Below, one piece after another: positions 42,842 to 52,262 of a DNA stretch of 64,000 bases. Each line of letters begins with the position of its first letter. Position 1 is the first letter of the stretch. Source of the stretch: Symploca sp. SIO2C1 (GTDB taxonomy: Bacteria > Cyanobacteriota > Cyanobacteriia > Cyanobacteriales > Coleofasciculaceae). The position numbers and the translations under genes were made by a program. The stretch is from assembly GCA_010692635.1 (NCBI GenBank), contig JAAHGL010000026.1:1-64000 (forward strand), read 5' to 3'. The notes under the pieces were generated by a model. That model had not been told where the DNA came from. It was given only the letters and a program-made list of their open reading frames with translations, and made no database searches.

Positions 42842-44254
42842 TTATTCTTCGCTTAGTGGGACAAAATCATAGTCAGAGCCAGATCTATTGCCTGGTTTAA
42901 TAGTAACTAACTGCACTTTCTGATTGCGATCGCCTGAGGGTAAAAAGCGAATTTCTCCTCCAGCACCTGGAACAGAAAATCCTGATGCCACTAGGGTTTC
43001 TTGAATTCCCTTGCGGGTAGGATTCTGCTTCAAACCAGCTATTAAGGCTTGGGTAGCATCATAAGCTAAAGCTGTGCGCCAGTTCACATCTGCACCCCAC
43101 AAACGATTGGCGGCTTGGGGAAACTCAGCGTCTGGATCTCCTAAAATATGCCAGGGTACCCCTAACACCATACCCTCTGCATCTTTTCCACCGATTTGCA
43201 GCGTCTTGAATTTGTAGACGCTATCTCCTGCCAGCATCGGTAAACGTCCGTCGTTGACTTGCACTACGAATAAAGCTTGCTCAAGAGTGGCAGAATTAGG
43301 AGCCAACATTAACACCTCAGCCTCCAGTTGCATCGCCTCCTTAACTGCATCAGCGGCATTGAAATCAGAACTAGCAAAGTCATACTCAGATACCACCCTC
43401 CCCCCTTCACCAAATACTGTAGTAGTAAATACATCTTTTAATGATTTACTATAGTTACTCTCAGAGTTAAAAAATACAGCAGCATTTTGTTTATTTAATT
43501 CCTTGAGCATATAACTAGCAAGGGCACTACCGGCAAAACGATCGCTGGGTACGGTACGAAATATATATTTACCAGCTCTCGATAGTTCTACTGAGGTACT
43601 AGTGGGGGAAATCATTACCAATTCTCCAGCTTGGTAAACCTCAGCTGCTGCTAAGGTAACTCCACTACCAAAATGACCAACAACTCCCAATATATCTGAG
43701 TTGTTCACTAAAGCTTGGGCAACTTGTTTAGCAACTTCTGGTTCATTATTATCATTAATCATTAGCACCTTTAAAGGTACACCACCAATACCGCCTAGCT
43801 CATTAATTTCCTTTTGCGCTTGAGCCACACCCCGCAGCATTTCTTTAGCTGCATCTACCTCCTTCCCAATCGGCATCGAAGCAGCAATAGCGTAGGACTT
43901 CTGCTTACCAATGCGAGCGTTATTGAGGTAAATTAGTGCTTCAGGATCATTGCGTTGAGTTTTGAGGGAAGCCTCCAGTTTAGCTACAGCTTCTTCATAA
44001 TTACCTGTTGCGATCGCTTTGATAGCAGCTTCTTTTTCTGGAGTTGTGTCTGAGGTAATTAACAGTTGCTCACCTGCACTGAAGCGTGGTTTTTCTAGCT
44101 GATTTGAGGATATTGGCTCAGTCGATGTCGTTGGAGATGGAGTTGAACTGTTTGGTGATGGCGGTGATTTAAACCACCACACCCCAGCTGCCACCAGAGC
44201 AAGGGTTACTGCTAAAGAAAGAACAAGAACTGTAGTTTCGTTTTGTTTGGACAT
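42842..44254 (-). CDS. ABC-type substrate-binding protein (Leu/Ile/Val or branched-chain type) with TM anchor
   Basis: About 470 residues from ATG 44254 (twelve more in-frame codons exist). An N-terminal TM helix (VLVLSLAVTLALVAAGVWWF) is followed by a Ser/Thr/Pro-rich linker and a short TPR-like segment (AIKAIATGNYEEAVAKLEAS, residues about 75-115). A periplasmic-binding-protein type I domain follows (about 125-470: GVAQAQKEINELGGIGGVPL, ILGVVGHFGSGVTLAAAEVY, LVMISPTSTSVELS). The TPR insert is unusual for a solute-binding protein. No permease genes are adjacent, so it may act as a sensor or soluble receptor instead of a transporter component. Confidence 0.8.
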   Translation of the reverse strand: MSKQNETTVLVLSLAVTLALVAAGVWWFKSPPSPNSSTPSPTTSTEPISSNQLEKPRFSAGEQLLITSDTTPEKEAAIKAIATGNYEEAVAKLEASLKTQRNDPEALIYLNNARIGKQKSYAIAASMPIGKEVDAAKEMLRGVAQAQKEINELGGIGGVPLKVLMINDNNEPEVAKQVAQALVNNSDILGVVGHFGSGVTLAAAEVYQAGELVMISPTSTSVELSRAGKYIFRTVPSDRFAGSALASYMLKELNKQNAAVFFNSESNYSKSLKDVFTTTVFGEGGRVVSEYDFASSDFNAADAVKEAMQLEAEVLMLAPNSATLEQALFVVQVNDGRLPMLAGDSVYKFKTLQIGGKDAEGMVLGVPWHILGDPDAEFPQAANRLWGADVNWRTALAYDATQALIAGLKQNPTRKGIQETLVASGFSVPGAGGEIRFLPSGDRNQKVQLVTIKPGNRSGSDYDFVPLSEE

Positions 44255-44349
44255 AAGCCAATTAGCTTTCAGCGTTCCGCACCTCAGCATTCAGCTTTTT
44301 AGCCGATAACTGAATAAATGATAAATTTGCAACTTGGCGATGCTCCCTT

Positions 44350-44553
44350 CAGTGTACATATTGTCCCGAAGTTAATGCCATTGAGAGATTTTGGGAATAT
44401 CTCAAACAAGATTTGACCTGGGAACTCTATGAATCTTTAGACTCTTTAAGAACCAAAGTAGATAAAATCTTAAACTCTTTGTCACAAGAAGTTGTCGGCA
44501 CTTTAACTGGTTGGGATTGGATTTTGAAATCCTTATGTATGTCAGGACTTTAA
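44350..44553 (+). pseudogene. IS630-type transposase, C-terminal remnant
   Basis: An open frame without a start gives YCPEVNAIERFWEYLKQDLT, then WELYESLDSLRTKVDKILNS, then EVVGTLTGWDWILKSLCMSG. The P-E-x-N-x-I-E-R-F-W block is the C-terminal catalytic motif of IS630/Tc1-type DDE transposases. The first 75% of the gene is missing. Its last bases (TATGTATGTCAGGACTTT) recur at 24188-24205. Confidence 0.75.
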
Positions 44554-44581
44554 ATTTTTGGTATTATTCTCCCAAACCCTA

Positions 44582-44716
44582 TGTAGGGGCGGGTTCGCCC
44601 GAAATTTGGCAACCAGACGATAATTTATCTAAACCCGCCCTACCAGCATTACCACCGGCGGGTTTAGCAGATTGATTTGTCAATGTACTTACCGGATTGG
44701 TGAACCCGCCCCTACA
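44582..44716. repeat. 135-bp MITE-like element
   Basis: Near-perfect 18-bp terminal inverted repeats: TGTAGGGGCGGGTTCGCC (44582-44599) and GGTGAACCCGCCCCTACA (44699-44716), with one mismatch. Inside, CTAAACCCGCCC and GGCGGGTTTAG form a second inverted pair. It lies 28 bp after the transposase relic and has no coding capacity. Confidence 0.8.
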
Positions 44717-44742
44717 GGATAATAATTTACCAATATTGATTT

Positions 44743-44762
44743 ATTCAGCAAACCCTATTTAA
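44743..44762. repeat. Repeat shared with 3542-3563
   Basis: TTATTCAGCAAACCCTATTT: identical to 3543-3562 apart from one base. It overlaps the stop of the kinase gene. Both copies adjoin decayed genes, so it may be a transposon-end footprint. Confidence 0.45.
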
Positions 44763-46216
44763 AGAAACTGAGACAATAACAGATAAACTAGGCGGAAGAT
44801 GGCTGTTATAGCAACTGCTGCTGCCCCTGCTAAAACTGCGATCGCAATTACATAAGTTAACGGGGAACCAGCTCTTAAGACAGGAATAAGCATCAAAAGC
44901 ACAGCAATCCCGGCAAAAATCACTGAATCCTTGCTATCAATCCAACGGCGATATTGAGCATAAATCAGCCCACCGACAATCATCCCTAGCAGTCCCATAC
45001 TAATTCCTGATAATCCCAGAAAGCTCCGAAGAGCAAAGGATAGCAATCCTCCCATAAATCCTGTAAACGCCGCCCCTCCCAAAATTTCTATGAGTGAGAA
45101 AGTTCGTTTTTTCGCTGCAACTGGGGGCTGAGGTTGGGGAGTTGCAGTAATTGGCGGTTGGGAGGGTTGTTGTGGTTGGGATACCGGAGGTGGTGTTGGT
45201 GGAGTTATGGGAGGCGGTGGTGAGGTTGACGGCGTGATGGGAGGTGGCGTTGTTGGGGATTGATGTTTCAGAGCATCCATCACCTCTTGAGATGAACTAA
45301 AACGTTGATTAGGCGTTGGTAACAGCATCCGATTTAAGACTGCTTCTAAGGTATCACTTACCTGGGTATAGCCCCTCCAGTTCCACTGGTTACTGTAAGA
45401 GTCATACAAATCCCCTGGATCTTTGCTAGTCAACAAAGTAATCACCGTCACGGCTAGAGCATATAAGTCTGTTGAAGGGTAGACTTGAGCCCCAGACATC
45501 TGTTCTGGGGGGGCAAATCCCATAGAATAAATGCCTGTTGATTTTCCAGTGGTTGTAGCTCCTGCTCCTTGGCTTACCTGCTGCTTAACTGCACCAAAAT
45601 CTAACAAATGTAAACGCCCACTCCGTTCGCGCATGATGTTAGAAGGTTTAATATCTCGATGAATTGAGTCATTCTCATGGACAAATTTCAGCACTTTGAG
45701 GATTTCCTCCAAAACCTCCAAAGCTTCAGTTTCAGAAAACTTGCCTTTAGCTGCTAACTCTTCCTCCAAGTTTTGTCCATCAATAAATTCTTGGACTAGA
45801 TAGAAAAATTGGTCTTCTTTACCTTGTTGTTGGCTATGAACACTCAAAGGGAAGAAAGCAAACAAATCGGGGATTTGAGGATGACGTCTACCGAGTTGCT
45901 CTAAAACTGCTGCTTCCCTGGCAAATAAACCTTGTGCAATTTCGAGCTGTTGGGGATTCAAATTCCCAGAAGGTTGAAACTGTTTTACCACACACTCACG
46001 CATACCTGGAATATAGCGATCGCGGGCCAAAAATGCTGTTCCAAAGCCTCCTTTACCCAATAATTTTGATGGTAGGTAACGTCCCAAGAGAATTAGTGGC
46101 ATACCGCAGGCAGTACAGAATTTTTGTTGTGCTGTCTGGAGGGTCGCTTTATCATCAAGATCGGCAAACAAGTTGTGAGGGCGAGAGCAGCCAGGACGGG
46201 TGCAGTAAATTTCCAT
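44759..46216 (-). CDS. Ser/Thr protein kinase with zinc-finger head and membrane tail
   Basis: 485 residues. The head has two Cys pairs (YCTRPGCSRPHNL; FCTACGMPL) typical of cyanobacterial kinases with a zinc-ribbon start. The kinase domain spans about 47-315: G-loop LGKGGFGTAFLA, ATP-lysine VVKQF, catalytic loop HRDIKPSN (186-193), DFG (206-208) and APPEQ. A Pro/Thr-rich linker (about 318-372) leads to four or five hydrophobic helices, so the enzyme sits in the membrane with its kinase in the cytoplasm. Substrates unknown. It is monocistronic, and its stop overlaps a repeat. Confidence 0.88.
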   Translation of the reverse strand: MEIYCTRPGCSRPHNLFADLDDKATLQTAQQKFCTACGMPLILLGRYLPSKLLGKGGFGTAFLARDRYIPGMRECVVKQFQPSGNLNPQQLEIAQGLFAREAAVLEQLGRRHPQIPDLFAFFPLSVHSQQQGKEDQFFYLVQEFIDGQNLEEELAAKGKFSETEALEVLEEILKVLKFVHENDSIHRDIKPSNIMRERSGRLHLLDFGAVKQQVSQGAGATTTGKSTGIYSMGFAPPEQMSGAQVYPSTDLYALAVTVITLLTSKDPGDLYDSYSNQWNWRGYTQVSDTLEAVLNRMLLPTPNQRFSSSQEVMDALKHQSPTTPPPITPSTSPPPPITPPTPPPVSQPQQPSQPPITATPQPQPPVAAKKRTFSLIEILGGAAFTGFMGGLLSFALRSFLGLSGISMGLLGMIVGGLIYAQYRRWIDSKDSVIFAGIAVLLMLIPVLRAGSPLTYVIAIAVLAGAAAVAITAIFRLVYLLLSQFL

Positions 46217-46467
46217 GTTTCCAAGGTTCAGGACTAAAACATAGGCACGACTGAGGACAGTGAGACCTAATCAACAAGCAAACCACTGAGTTTTTTTGTG
46301 TCTTTTTTCACTTTAGCTGAATTAGCAAAAGTCCCACTTACCAATACTGCTCGGTTAGTGAGGCTCAATCCCTGGATTTAAGAAAATATGAAGGTGTAGA
46401 AATGTATCTGTTTTGATAATGCCTGTAGGGCTGTTGGCACGTTTTTTTTATCAGCGTCAGTAAAATG
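46217..46467. other. Gap between kinase and rbcR genes
   Basis: No gene, repeat array or convincing terminator seen in these 251 bp. Confidence 0.4.
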
Positions 46468-47472
46468 TCATCCTCCTAAAGTATGAGAAGAAGCTGCCTT
46501 GAGTGTATGTCCCACCCTCATCGCCGAAGTTACGGTTGCCTCTCGCCACCCATTAGGAGTAAACTCTGGCAAAATTTCCCGGCTAAAAGCTTCTGCTGCT
46601 TTAGAGCAGTAACGATTTGGATTAGTAATAACTGAAAGCACCCTCTTAACAGTCATATCCTGGATGGGAGCTCGGTGGAGAATCCCCATTTGTAACTCTT
46701 TTTCGATTGCCGAAATAGAAACAAAAGCAGTCCCCAGTCCTGACTGTACAGCATTTTTGATTGCCTCAATAGAGTTCAACTCCATTTCAATCTTCAGACG
46801 TCGGGTATCAACACCACAACGAGCTAGGACTTGATCAATTACCTTGCGGATTGTGGATTGGGAGTCTAAGGCAATAAACTGCAATTTATACAAATCTTCT
46901 TTTTGGATGGTGGGAACTTTTGCTAGGGGATGAAAAACTGGCAAAATTAGTGCTAGCTCATCTTCGGCATAGGGAGTAATTTGCAAGGTGTCTTGTAGTT
47001 CACTAGGCACTTCACCACCGATAATTGCTAAATCCACCTGTCCATTGGCAACACTCCAGGAAGTACGGCGAGTGGAATGAACCTGTAATTGTACGGCAAC
47101 ATCTGGGTAACGCTGTCGAAACATACCAATCATACGTGGGAGAAGATAAGTGCCTGTTGTCTGAGAGGCTCCCACTATTAAGGTTCCACCCTGAAGATTC
47201 TGTAAATCCTCAATTGCACGGCAAGTTTCTTGACAAAGAGTCAAGATTTTTTCTCCGTAGTTCAGGAGTAAATGTCCTGCTTCTGTCAGTTGAGCACGGC
47301 GTCCACCCCGGTCAAATAACGGTACATTTAACTGTCGCTCTAAGTTTTGCACTTGTAGACTGACAGCAGGTTGAGAAACGTACAAGCTATCAGCAGCACG
47401 TTTAAAACTCCCCTCAGAAGCGATCGCTTTGAGAATACGGAGTTGATCTAAAGTGAAAGGAAGATCAGACAT
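46468..47472 (-). CDS. rbcR: LysR-type transcriptional regulator RbcR (CbbR/Ycf30 family)
   Basis: 334 residues. The N-terminal winged HTH is [20 protein letters not shown], then [20 protein letters not shown]. The effector domain has [20 protein letters not shown] and [11 protein letters not shown]-like sequence. It resembles Ycf30/RbcR, which controls Calvin-cycle and carbon-concentrating genes in response to metabolites. It is divergent from an NnrU-like gene and close to ndhF/ndhD, an arrangement seen in other cyanobacteria. ATG 47472 follows GAGG. The intergenic 47473-47669 is the expected place for its operator, but I cannot call a site with confidence. Confidence 0.88.
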   Translation of the reverse strand: MSDLPFTLDQLRILKAIASEGSFKRAADSLYVSQPAVSLQVQNLERQLNVPLFDRGGRRAQLTEAGHLLLNYGEKILTLCQETCRAIEDLQNLQGGTLIVGASQTTGTYLLPRMIGMFRQRYPDVAVQLQVHSTRRTSWSVANGQVDLAIIGGEVPSELQDTLQITPYAEDELALILPVFHPLAKVPTIQKEDLYKLQFIALDSQSTIRKVIDQVLARCGVDTRRLKIEMELNSIEAIKNAVQSGLGTAFVSISAIEKELQMGILHRAPIQDMTVKRVLSVITNPNRYCSKAAEAFSREILPEFTPNGWREATVTSAMRVGHTLKAASSHTLGG

Positions 47473-47669
47473 AGGCTAAACCTCAGGGCAAAGAGTAACT
47501 GAGGCAACCAGCATTTGAATTAGAGATGGGGTTTGACTCAAGCGATGGATTGCCCCTAATGAATATATAAACCTTTATTGACATTGACAGTAACACACCA
47601 CGGGCTCAAGTCTATCTCCAATACTTGGTAGAATCGGTTGTTTCAAGAGTCTATTTCCATGAATTTTTT

Positions 47670-48386
47670 ATGAAGTTTTTTCCTTGGCTGACTCCCAGCC
47701 ACTTAGTAATGATTGGTTTGCTGTTGGGTTTTGCGATCGCTCACAGTGGCTTAGCAGCCTTAAGACCTTGGGGTGAACAACGCATCGGAGCAAGATTGTA
47801 TCGTGTTTTGTTTGCCCTAGTTAGCCTCCCTTTAGCTATTGTATTAATTATTTACTTTATCAATCATCGTTATGATGGCTTGCAGCTGTGGCAGGTTCAA
47901 GGAAGTCCGGGAATGCAATCACTTGTGTGGGTGCTTTCCGCAATTTCCTTCCTGTTTCTCTATCCAGCTACCTTCAACCTCTTAGAAATTGCTGCCATCC
48001 AAAAGCCCGAAGTTCATCTGTTTGAGACTGGCATCATTCGCATCACTAGGCATCCTCAAATGGTGGGACAAGTAATTTGGTGTATTGCTCACACCCTTTG
48101 GATTGGTACTACCTTCACCCTGCTCACCTCAGCAGGGTTAATTTTGCATCATCTCTTTGCTGTCTGGCATGGCGATAGACGCATGTTAGCAAGGTATGGG
48201 AGTGCATTTGAGGTAGCTAAAGCTCGCACGTCTGTGATGCCCTTCCTGGCTATTCTCCAAGGACACCAAACTATCAAGTGGAAAGAGTTTCTCCGTCCTG
48301 CTTATCTGGGTGTTATTGGTTTTATCTTGTTTCTGTGGTGGGTACATCCTTACTTAATTCAAGGAGTAGGGAATATTAACTGGTAG
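47670..48386 (+). CDS. NnrU/Z-ISO-family membrane protein
   Basis: About 238 residues with five or six TM helices. Motifs of the NnrU family, which includes plant 15-cis-zeta-carotene isomerase (Z-ISO), are GFAIAHSGLAALRPWGEQRI near the start, FETGIIRITRHPQMVGQVIW and HHLFAVWHGDRRMLARYG. The conserved histidines are haem ligands in Z-ISO. A carotenoid-isomerase role is plausible, but NnrU proteins are also linked to nitric-oxide metabolism. I start at ATG 47670 because the alternative upstream TTG (47625) adds a non-conserved head. It is divergent from rbcR. Confidence 0.78.
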   Translation: MKFFPWLTPSHLVMIGLLLGFAIAHSGLAALRPWGEQRIGARLYRVLFALVSLPLAIVLIIYFINHRYDGLQLWQVQGSPGMQSLVWVLSAISFLFLYPATFNLLEIAAIQKPEVHLFETGIIRITRHPQMVGQVIWCIAHTLWIGTTFTLLTSAGLILHHLFAVWHGDRRMLARYGSAFEVAKARTSVMPFLAILQGHQTIKWKEFLRPAYLGVIGFILFLWWVHPYLIQGVGNINW

Positions 48387-48484
48387 GTAAAACTACTCTG
48401 GCTCAAAATCCTTTGCTCAGATGATCCCGATTAGATGTAGCATAAATCTAAAGATTTGTAAAAACTTATATATTCTGAAGAACC

Positions 48485-48826
48485 ATGATATTGTCTGTTA
48501 ACGAGCGGACTTTTAGACAAGAGGTTTTAAACAGTTCTCAACCAGTGTTAGTAGACTTTTGGGCTCCTTGGTGTGGATTGTGTAAAATAATGCAACCGAT
48601 ACTACGAGAATTTCAGTTGGAATGGGGCAATCAAGTCAAAGTAGTAAGGATTAACGCTGATAACAATTTCAAGCTTGCTAATACTTATAAACTTCAATCT
48701 CTGCCGACATTGCTCTTTTTTGAAGATGGGAAGGTGATTTACCGCCTGGAAAATTTCCAAGGACGAGATGAACTGCGCATGGCACTTAAGAAATTTATGC
48801 TCAATTCTCTACCGAATTCTGCTTAG
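48485..48826 (+). CDS. Thioredoxin-like protein (WCGLC active site)
   Basis: 113 residues with the thioredoxin fold. The redox motif is FWAPWCGLCKIM (WCGLC, not the classical WCGPC). The cis-Pro loop is LQSLPTLLFFEDGK, and residues upstream follow thioredoxin order (VLVDFW). The Pro-to-Leu change between the cysteines alters redox potential in other thioredoxins and is known in cyanobacterial types. It follows the NnrU-like gene by 98 bp and ends at a strong terminator. Confidence 0.9.
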   Translation: MILSVNERTFRQEVLNSSQPVLVDFWAPWCGLCKIMQPILREFQLEWGNQVKVVRINADNNFKLANTYKLQSLPTLLFFEDGKVIYRLENFQGRDELRMALKKFMLNSLPNSA

Positions 48827-48851
48827 TTGGATTGGTCTTCTAACTTTCAGG

Positions 48852-48884
48852 GAAGAAGCTGTCAATTATCAGCTTCTTCTTTTT
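48852..48884 (+). terminator. Rho-independent terminator after the thioredoxin gene
   Basis: A 10-bp stem GAAGAAGCTG/CAGCTTCTTC with an 8-nt loop (TCAATTAT) is followed at once by TTTTTC. It lies 26 bp after the stop codon. This is the best intrinsic terminator in the window. Confidence 0.85.
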
Positions 48885-49023
48885 CAGTTGTCAGGTAAAC
48901 TCCATCAAGCAAAATAGGTAGAACAGGCTTCTTTGCCTGTCTCAATCTCGCGCTTTCCTCAATCCAAATTCGTTGATGATAATAGAGGAGGGGTCGCCCT
49001 GAGATAGTGGACAACGGAAAGTA

Positions 49024-49683
49024 ATGACAAAGACTGTTGCTGTAACAAAAGCTATTACCTCATTAATAGACGTTGAGACGAAGTTAGACTTGCACAGGAC
49101 ACAACAGGATAATTTCTTCCCAGAGTGGAGGGAGGATTTGCCATCCTTGACTGAGGAGGAGAAAAAGACACTTGATCGTCTCAAAGCTCGGTATGAGTAT
49201 CATCGCTACTATGGTCCTTTAGCAGAAGGAGCCGTTAATCTGTTACTAATATCTCCTCTTCTAGAACTAGCAGGATTCTATGAGCCACCGTTCCAAATCC
49301 GGGCGGAAGAATCAGTAGCTTTGCGGGTAGAGGCAGGAGATGAAATTCTCAACGGACGTATCGATTTTCTGATTGTGTACCATCAGCTTTGGGTAGTCGT
49401 AGTTGAATCTAAACGCAGCACCACTGACTTAGAACTAGCAATTCCCCAGACCCTCACCTATATGATGGCAGCAGCAGAACGTTGCACTTCTGTCCCTTCT
49501 TCAAGCCAGAAACCTCTCTATGGTTTGATTACAACAGGAGGGCTTTTCTGTTTCCTAAAACTCTCAGCACAAGGACATCGACAATATGATTTTTCAGATA
49601 CTTTTTCTCTCCTTCCCCGAAGAAACAAGTTATTTGAAGTGCTTGAGATCCTCAAGAAAATAAGTCAACTAATTACAATATAG
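49024..49683 (+). CDS. PD-(D/E)XK nuclease-like protein (type I R-subunit N-terminal type), third copy
   Basis: 219 residues. The core motifs are LNGRIDFLIVYHQLWVVVVE followed by SKRSTTDLELAIPQ; the Asp and the E-S-K make the PD-(D/E)XK-like site. The C-terminal block (LYGLITTGGLFCFLKLS) matches the other two copies in position. Sequence identity to them is low and the N-terminal 90 residues differ. It is an orphan with no restriction-modification genes. Its stop codon (TAG, 49681-49683) begins a heptamer array. Starts at ATG 49024. Confidence 0.65.
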   Translation: MTKTVAVTKAITSLIDVETKLDLHRTQQDNFFPEWREDLPSLTEEEKKTLDRLKARYEYHRYYGPLAEGAVNLLLISPLLELAGFYEPPFQIRAEESVALRVEAGDEILNGRIDFLIVYHQLWVVVVESKRSTTDLELAIPQTLTYMMAAAERCTSVPSSSQKPLYGLITTGGLFCFLKLSAQGHRQYDFSDTFSLLPRRNKLFEVLEILKKISQLITI

Positions 49684-49725
49684 GTGTTAGGTGTTAGGTG
49701 TTAGGTGTTAGGTGTTAGGTGTTAG
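49681..49725. repeat. Heptanucleotide tandem repeat (TAGGTGT)
   Basis: About six 7-bp units. The first includes the TAG stop of the preceding gene. Confidence 0.88.
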
Positions 49726-49730
49726 AAATT

Positions 49731-50192
49731 TCATAACTTTGCTTGGGCTTCAATCCGCATTTTCCATGCTTGAAGCTTTGCTCTGAGCACTTCCTGATCT
49801 GGCTTCGGAGGCATTGCTGCAATCTTGGCAAATCGTTCTCGATTTCGCTCTTCCCAATATTGCCGAATTTCCTCTGCTGTTTGCAGACATTCTTGATATT
49901 CTGCTTCAAAATCAACAGGATGAATTTCAATGTAGGCTAGAGCTGAACGAATTTGATCATTATTAAGACCGAGTTTTTCACAGATTAACTTTTGTGGGTA
50001 TTTAGCCTTCAGGTAATTGAAGGGAATTTGAAGTGAGGCAAAATTAGAGAAAGAGCGATCGCATTGTAGGGTGGGCAAATTGAATATCTTCAATTGAACT
50101 GATAAATTACCCATTTTTGCCCACCAATCCCGATTAGCGAAAAGGTTGTGGTGGGTATTGTTCCCTGAAAAGCCATTTACTATCCTAGTCAT
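49731..50192 (-). pseudogene. DUF433-like gene with a foreign 5' part
   Basis: The downstream two thirds read FNYLKAKYPQKLICEKLGLN, DDQIRSALAYIEIHP-like sequence (NNDQIRSALAYIEIHPVDFE) and CLQTAEEIRQYWEERNRERF, which fits the C-terminal part of DUF433 antitoxin-type proteins. The first 45 codons instead come from intergenic repeat: they include the 24-bp element also seen at 180-203 and a HIP1 site. A complete DUF433 N-terminus is missing, so I call it a fragment. The ATG at 50192 is probably not native. Confidence 0.45.
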
Positions 50193-50249
50193 TAGATAAG
50201 GGTCTAAGCTATGCTGCGGTCAGTGATAAACCTGAAAAGTTAGCGTTAA

Positions 50250-51837
50250 ATGGCAAATGAAGAACACCTTGCTCTACTTAGGCGGCAAAGTACATTAGCT
50301 TGGAATCATTGGAGGAATAGACATCCTGAAATACAACAACCAGATATCAGTAATGCAAGATTAGAAAATTGGGGACTTCCCCCGGGGGGGGGTTGGCATC
50401 GATCCCTGTCATCCCTTTCATTTTAGAGCAAACCTTCGAGAAGTAAATTTCCGTGAGGCATATCTTTTTGGAGCGCAATTGGCTAAGGCAGATCTTAGGG
50501 GAGCAAACCTCCGTGGGGTAAATCTTAGTGAGGCAATACTTTATGAAGCAGATCTTAGGGGAGCTAATCTCAATGAAGCCATACTCACCAAAGTGCGGCT
50601 CGGAAATGCAAATCTTAGCGGAGCAACTCTTGTTAAGACAAGTTTATGGCAAGCAGACCTCTTCGAGGCAAATCTTAGCGGAGCAACTCTCACTGAGGCA
50701 ACACTCTCAAGGGCAGACTTGAGTAAAGCTAATCTCAGTAGGGCAAACCTTAGTTGCACATTTCTTGGCAAGAGTGATTTAACTGACACCAATTTACAAG
50801 GAGCTAGTTTGGAATTTGCGAAGCTAATTAGAACTCAGTTAGTTGGTGCTGATTTGAGAGGGGCAAAGTTAACAGGAGCTTGTCTAGAGTCTTGGAACAC
50901 TGACAGCACTACACAACTAGAAGGAGTTGATTGTAAGTATGTCTATTGGCAGAGTGACCAACAGGAGCGCTGTCCTATTCATGGAAACTTTGCACTAGGA
51001 GAGTTTACCAACCGATATCAAAAATATAGAGACACTTTTGATTGGGTCTTCTATCATGGAGTTAACTGGATTGCTCTTGCCTATTCCTTCAAGTTTGAAT
51101 GGGAAAGAGAAGGCTCTGATATTAAAATTAAAGGTATTGAGGAAATAGACGAGGGTGTAATTTGTATCAGGGTTAAAGTTACACCTGAAGTTGATAAAGG
51201 TAAAATTGAAACACGTCTGAAGCAGGATTATCAGAAAATTCTAGCTGTTGTCCATAGACAGCAAGGCGAACTTAGGGGAAAAAAAGAGCAGATTAAGCTC
51301 CAGAACAGAACAATTGCTAACTTATTTCATCAACTCTCCCTCTCTCGTCCTGGTATTTATACACAGTATTATTATAATCATGGAGATACTATGTCAGACA
51401 AAAGAAGTGATATCAAAATTGGTGACGTTACTGGTGGCATTGGTGCCTTTGCTGGTGGTGATATCAGCGGTGTAGCAGGTCAAAATATGACTGGTGTGGC
51501 TGGCGGTGATATCAGCGGTATAGTTAGCAATACTATTAGTGAATTAAAAGCGTCAGATGAACCAGAAGTGCCGAAGCTAGCTGACTTGTTGGAGCAGCTA
51601 CAAACAGCTATTCAACAAAACGATTCGGGATTAAGTCAGAAAGACAAAGATAAGGCACTCAAGCACCTCAATGCTCTTGGTAAGCTAGGAAGCGATCGCA
51701 AGAATTCTAATTTAAAAGAAATGGCAGAAAATGCTCTGGATGCCTTGCCCACAATTCTTAAGCGAGGTTCTGGTTTACTAAAGTTGATTGAGCTAGATAC
51801 GATTATGGAAAAGATGCAGGAATTTTTGAACTTATGA
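50250..51837 (+). pseudogene. Pentapeptide-repeat protein gene interrupted by a frameshift in a G9 run
   Basis: The normal start is ATG 50250 (ANEEHLALLRRQSTLAWNHW, then RNRHPEIQQPDISNAR), the usual head of these proteins. The frame closes at 50426. The rest is open in the next frame (GIDPCHPFHFRANLREVNFR, then about 25 A(D/N)LxG pentapeptides to residue ~165) up to 51837. CCCCC-GGGGGGGGG at 50379-50392 lies in the overlap; one G fewer would join the two parts. The C-terminal 260 residues hold a SAV_2336-like unknown domain and two GGDISG motifs. Possible explanations are sequencing error, decay or slippage. A downstream TTG (50479) could also start it. Confidence 0.7.
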
Positions 51838-52262
51838 GGTGAGGCAAAATTTAGAGAAAGAGCGCTCGCATGACTCACCCGCTAGATTCAGAACTAGATA
51901 GCGATCGCACTGTATCCGTTGGGTTTCACTTCGTTCCACCCAACCTACAGTTTGACGCGAAACTGGCAAGATGCCAGTTCCACAATCGATGTCGAAATAT
52001 TTTCTCAAAAGCGCCCGACGGGCGGCGACACCCGCAATGAAGGGAAGAAACAAGCCAAATTCTCTTCCCTTCTGCCTTCTGCCCTCTGCCCTCTGCCTTG
52101 TTTCTCAAAAGGCTAGGAAAGTTTGTCCACACCAGATCGACTTGCGGTTCTACAGAGAAATAGGCTTCGATAGGATAAGATACCAAAATTTTTATTGATT
52201 TAACCTCATAATCGTGAAGTGTTTGCCAAAATAGTAACGAAATCTGAAGTAGGCTGTCTTTA
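51838..52262. repeat. Repeat-rich gap before ndhF
   Basis: Contains a TAGGTTGGGT-family half (about 51913-51953), the palindrome ACTGGCAAGATGCCAGT (51962-51978; also at 54470-54486), and CTGCCTT/CTGCCCT heptamers (about 52065-52105). No gene seen. The ndhF promoter should lie in its last 60 bp, but I cannot assign it. Confidence 0.6.

Noticed and set aside
47473-47669. RbcR operator between the divergent genes
   Set aside because: An imperfect ATTAG...CTAAT pair is visible, but it is too weak to call without a motif model.
50541-50792. Minus-strand frame within the pentapeptide-repeat gene
   Set aside because: It mirrors the repetitive coding sequence and gives a repetitive, unnatural product.
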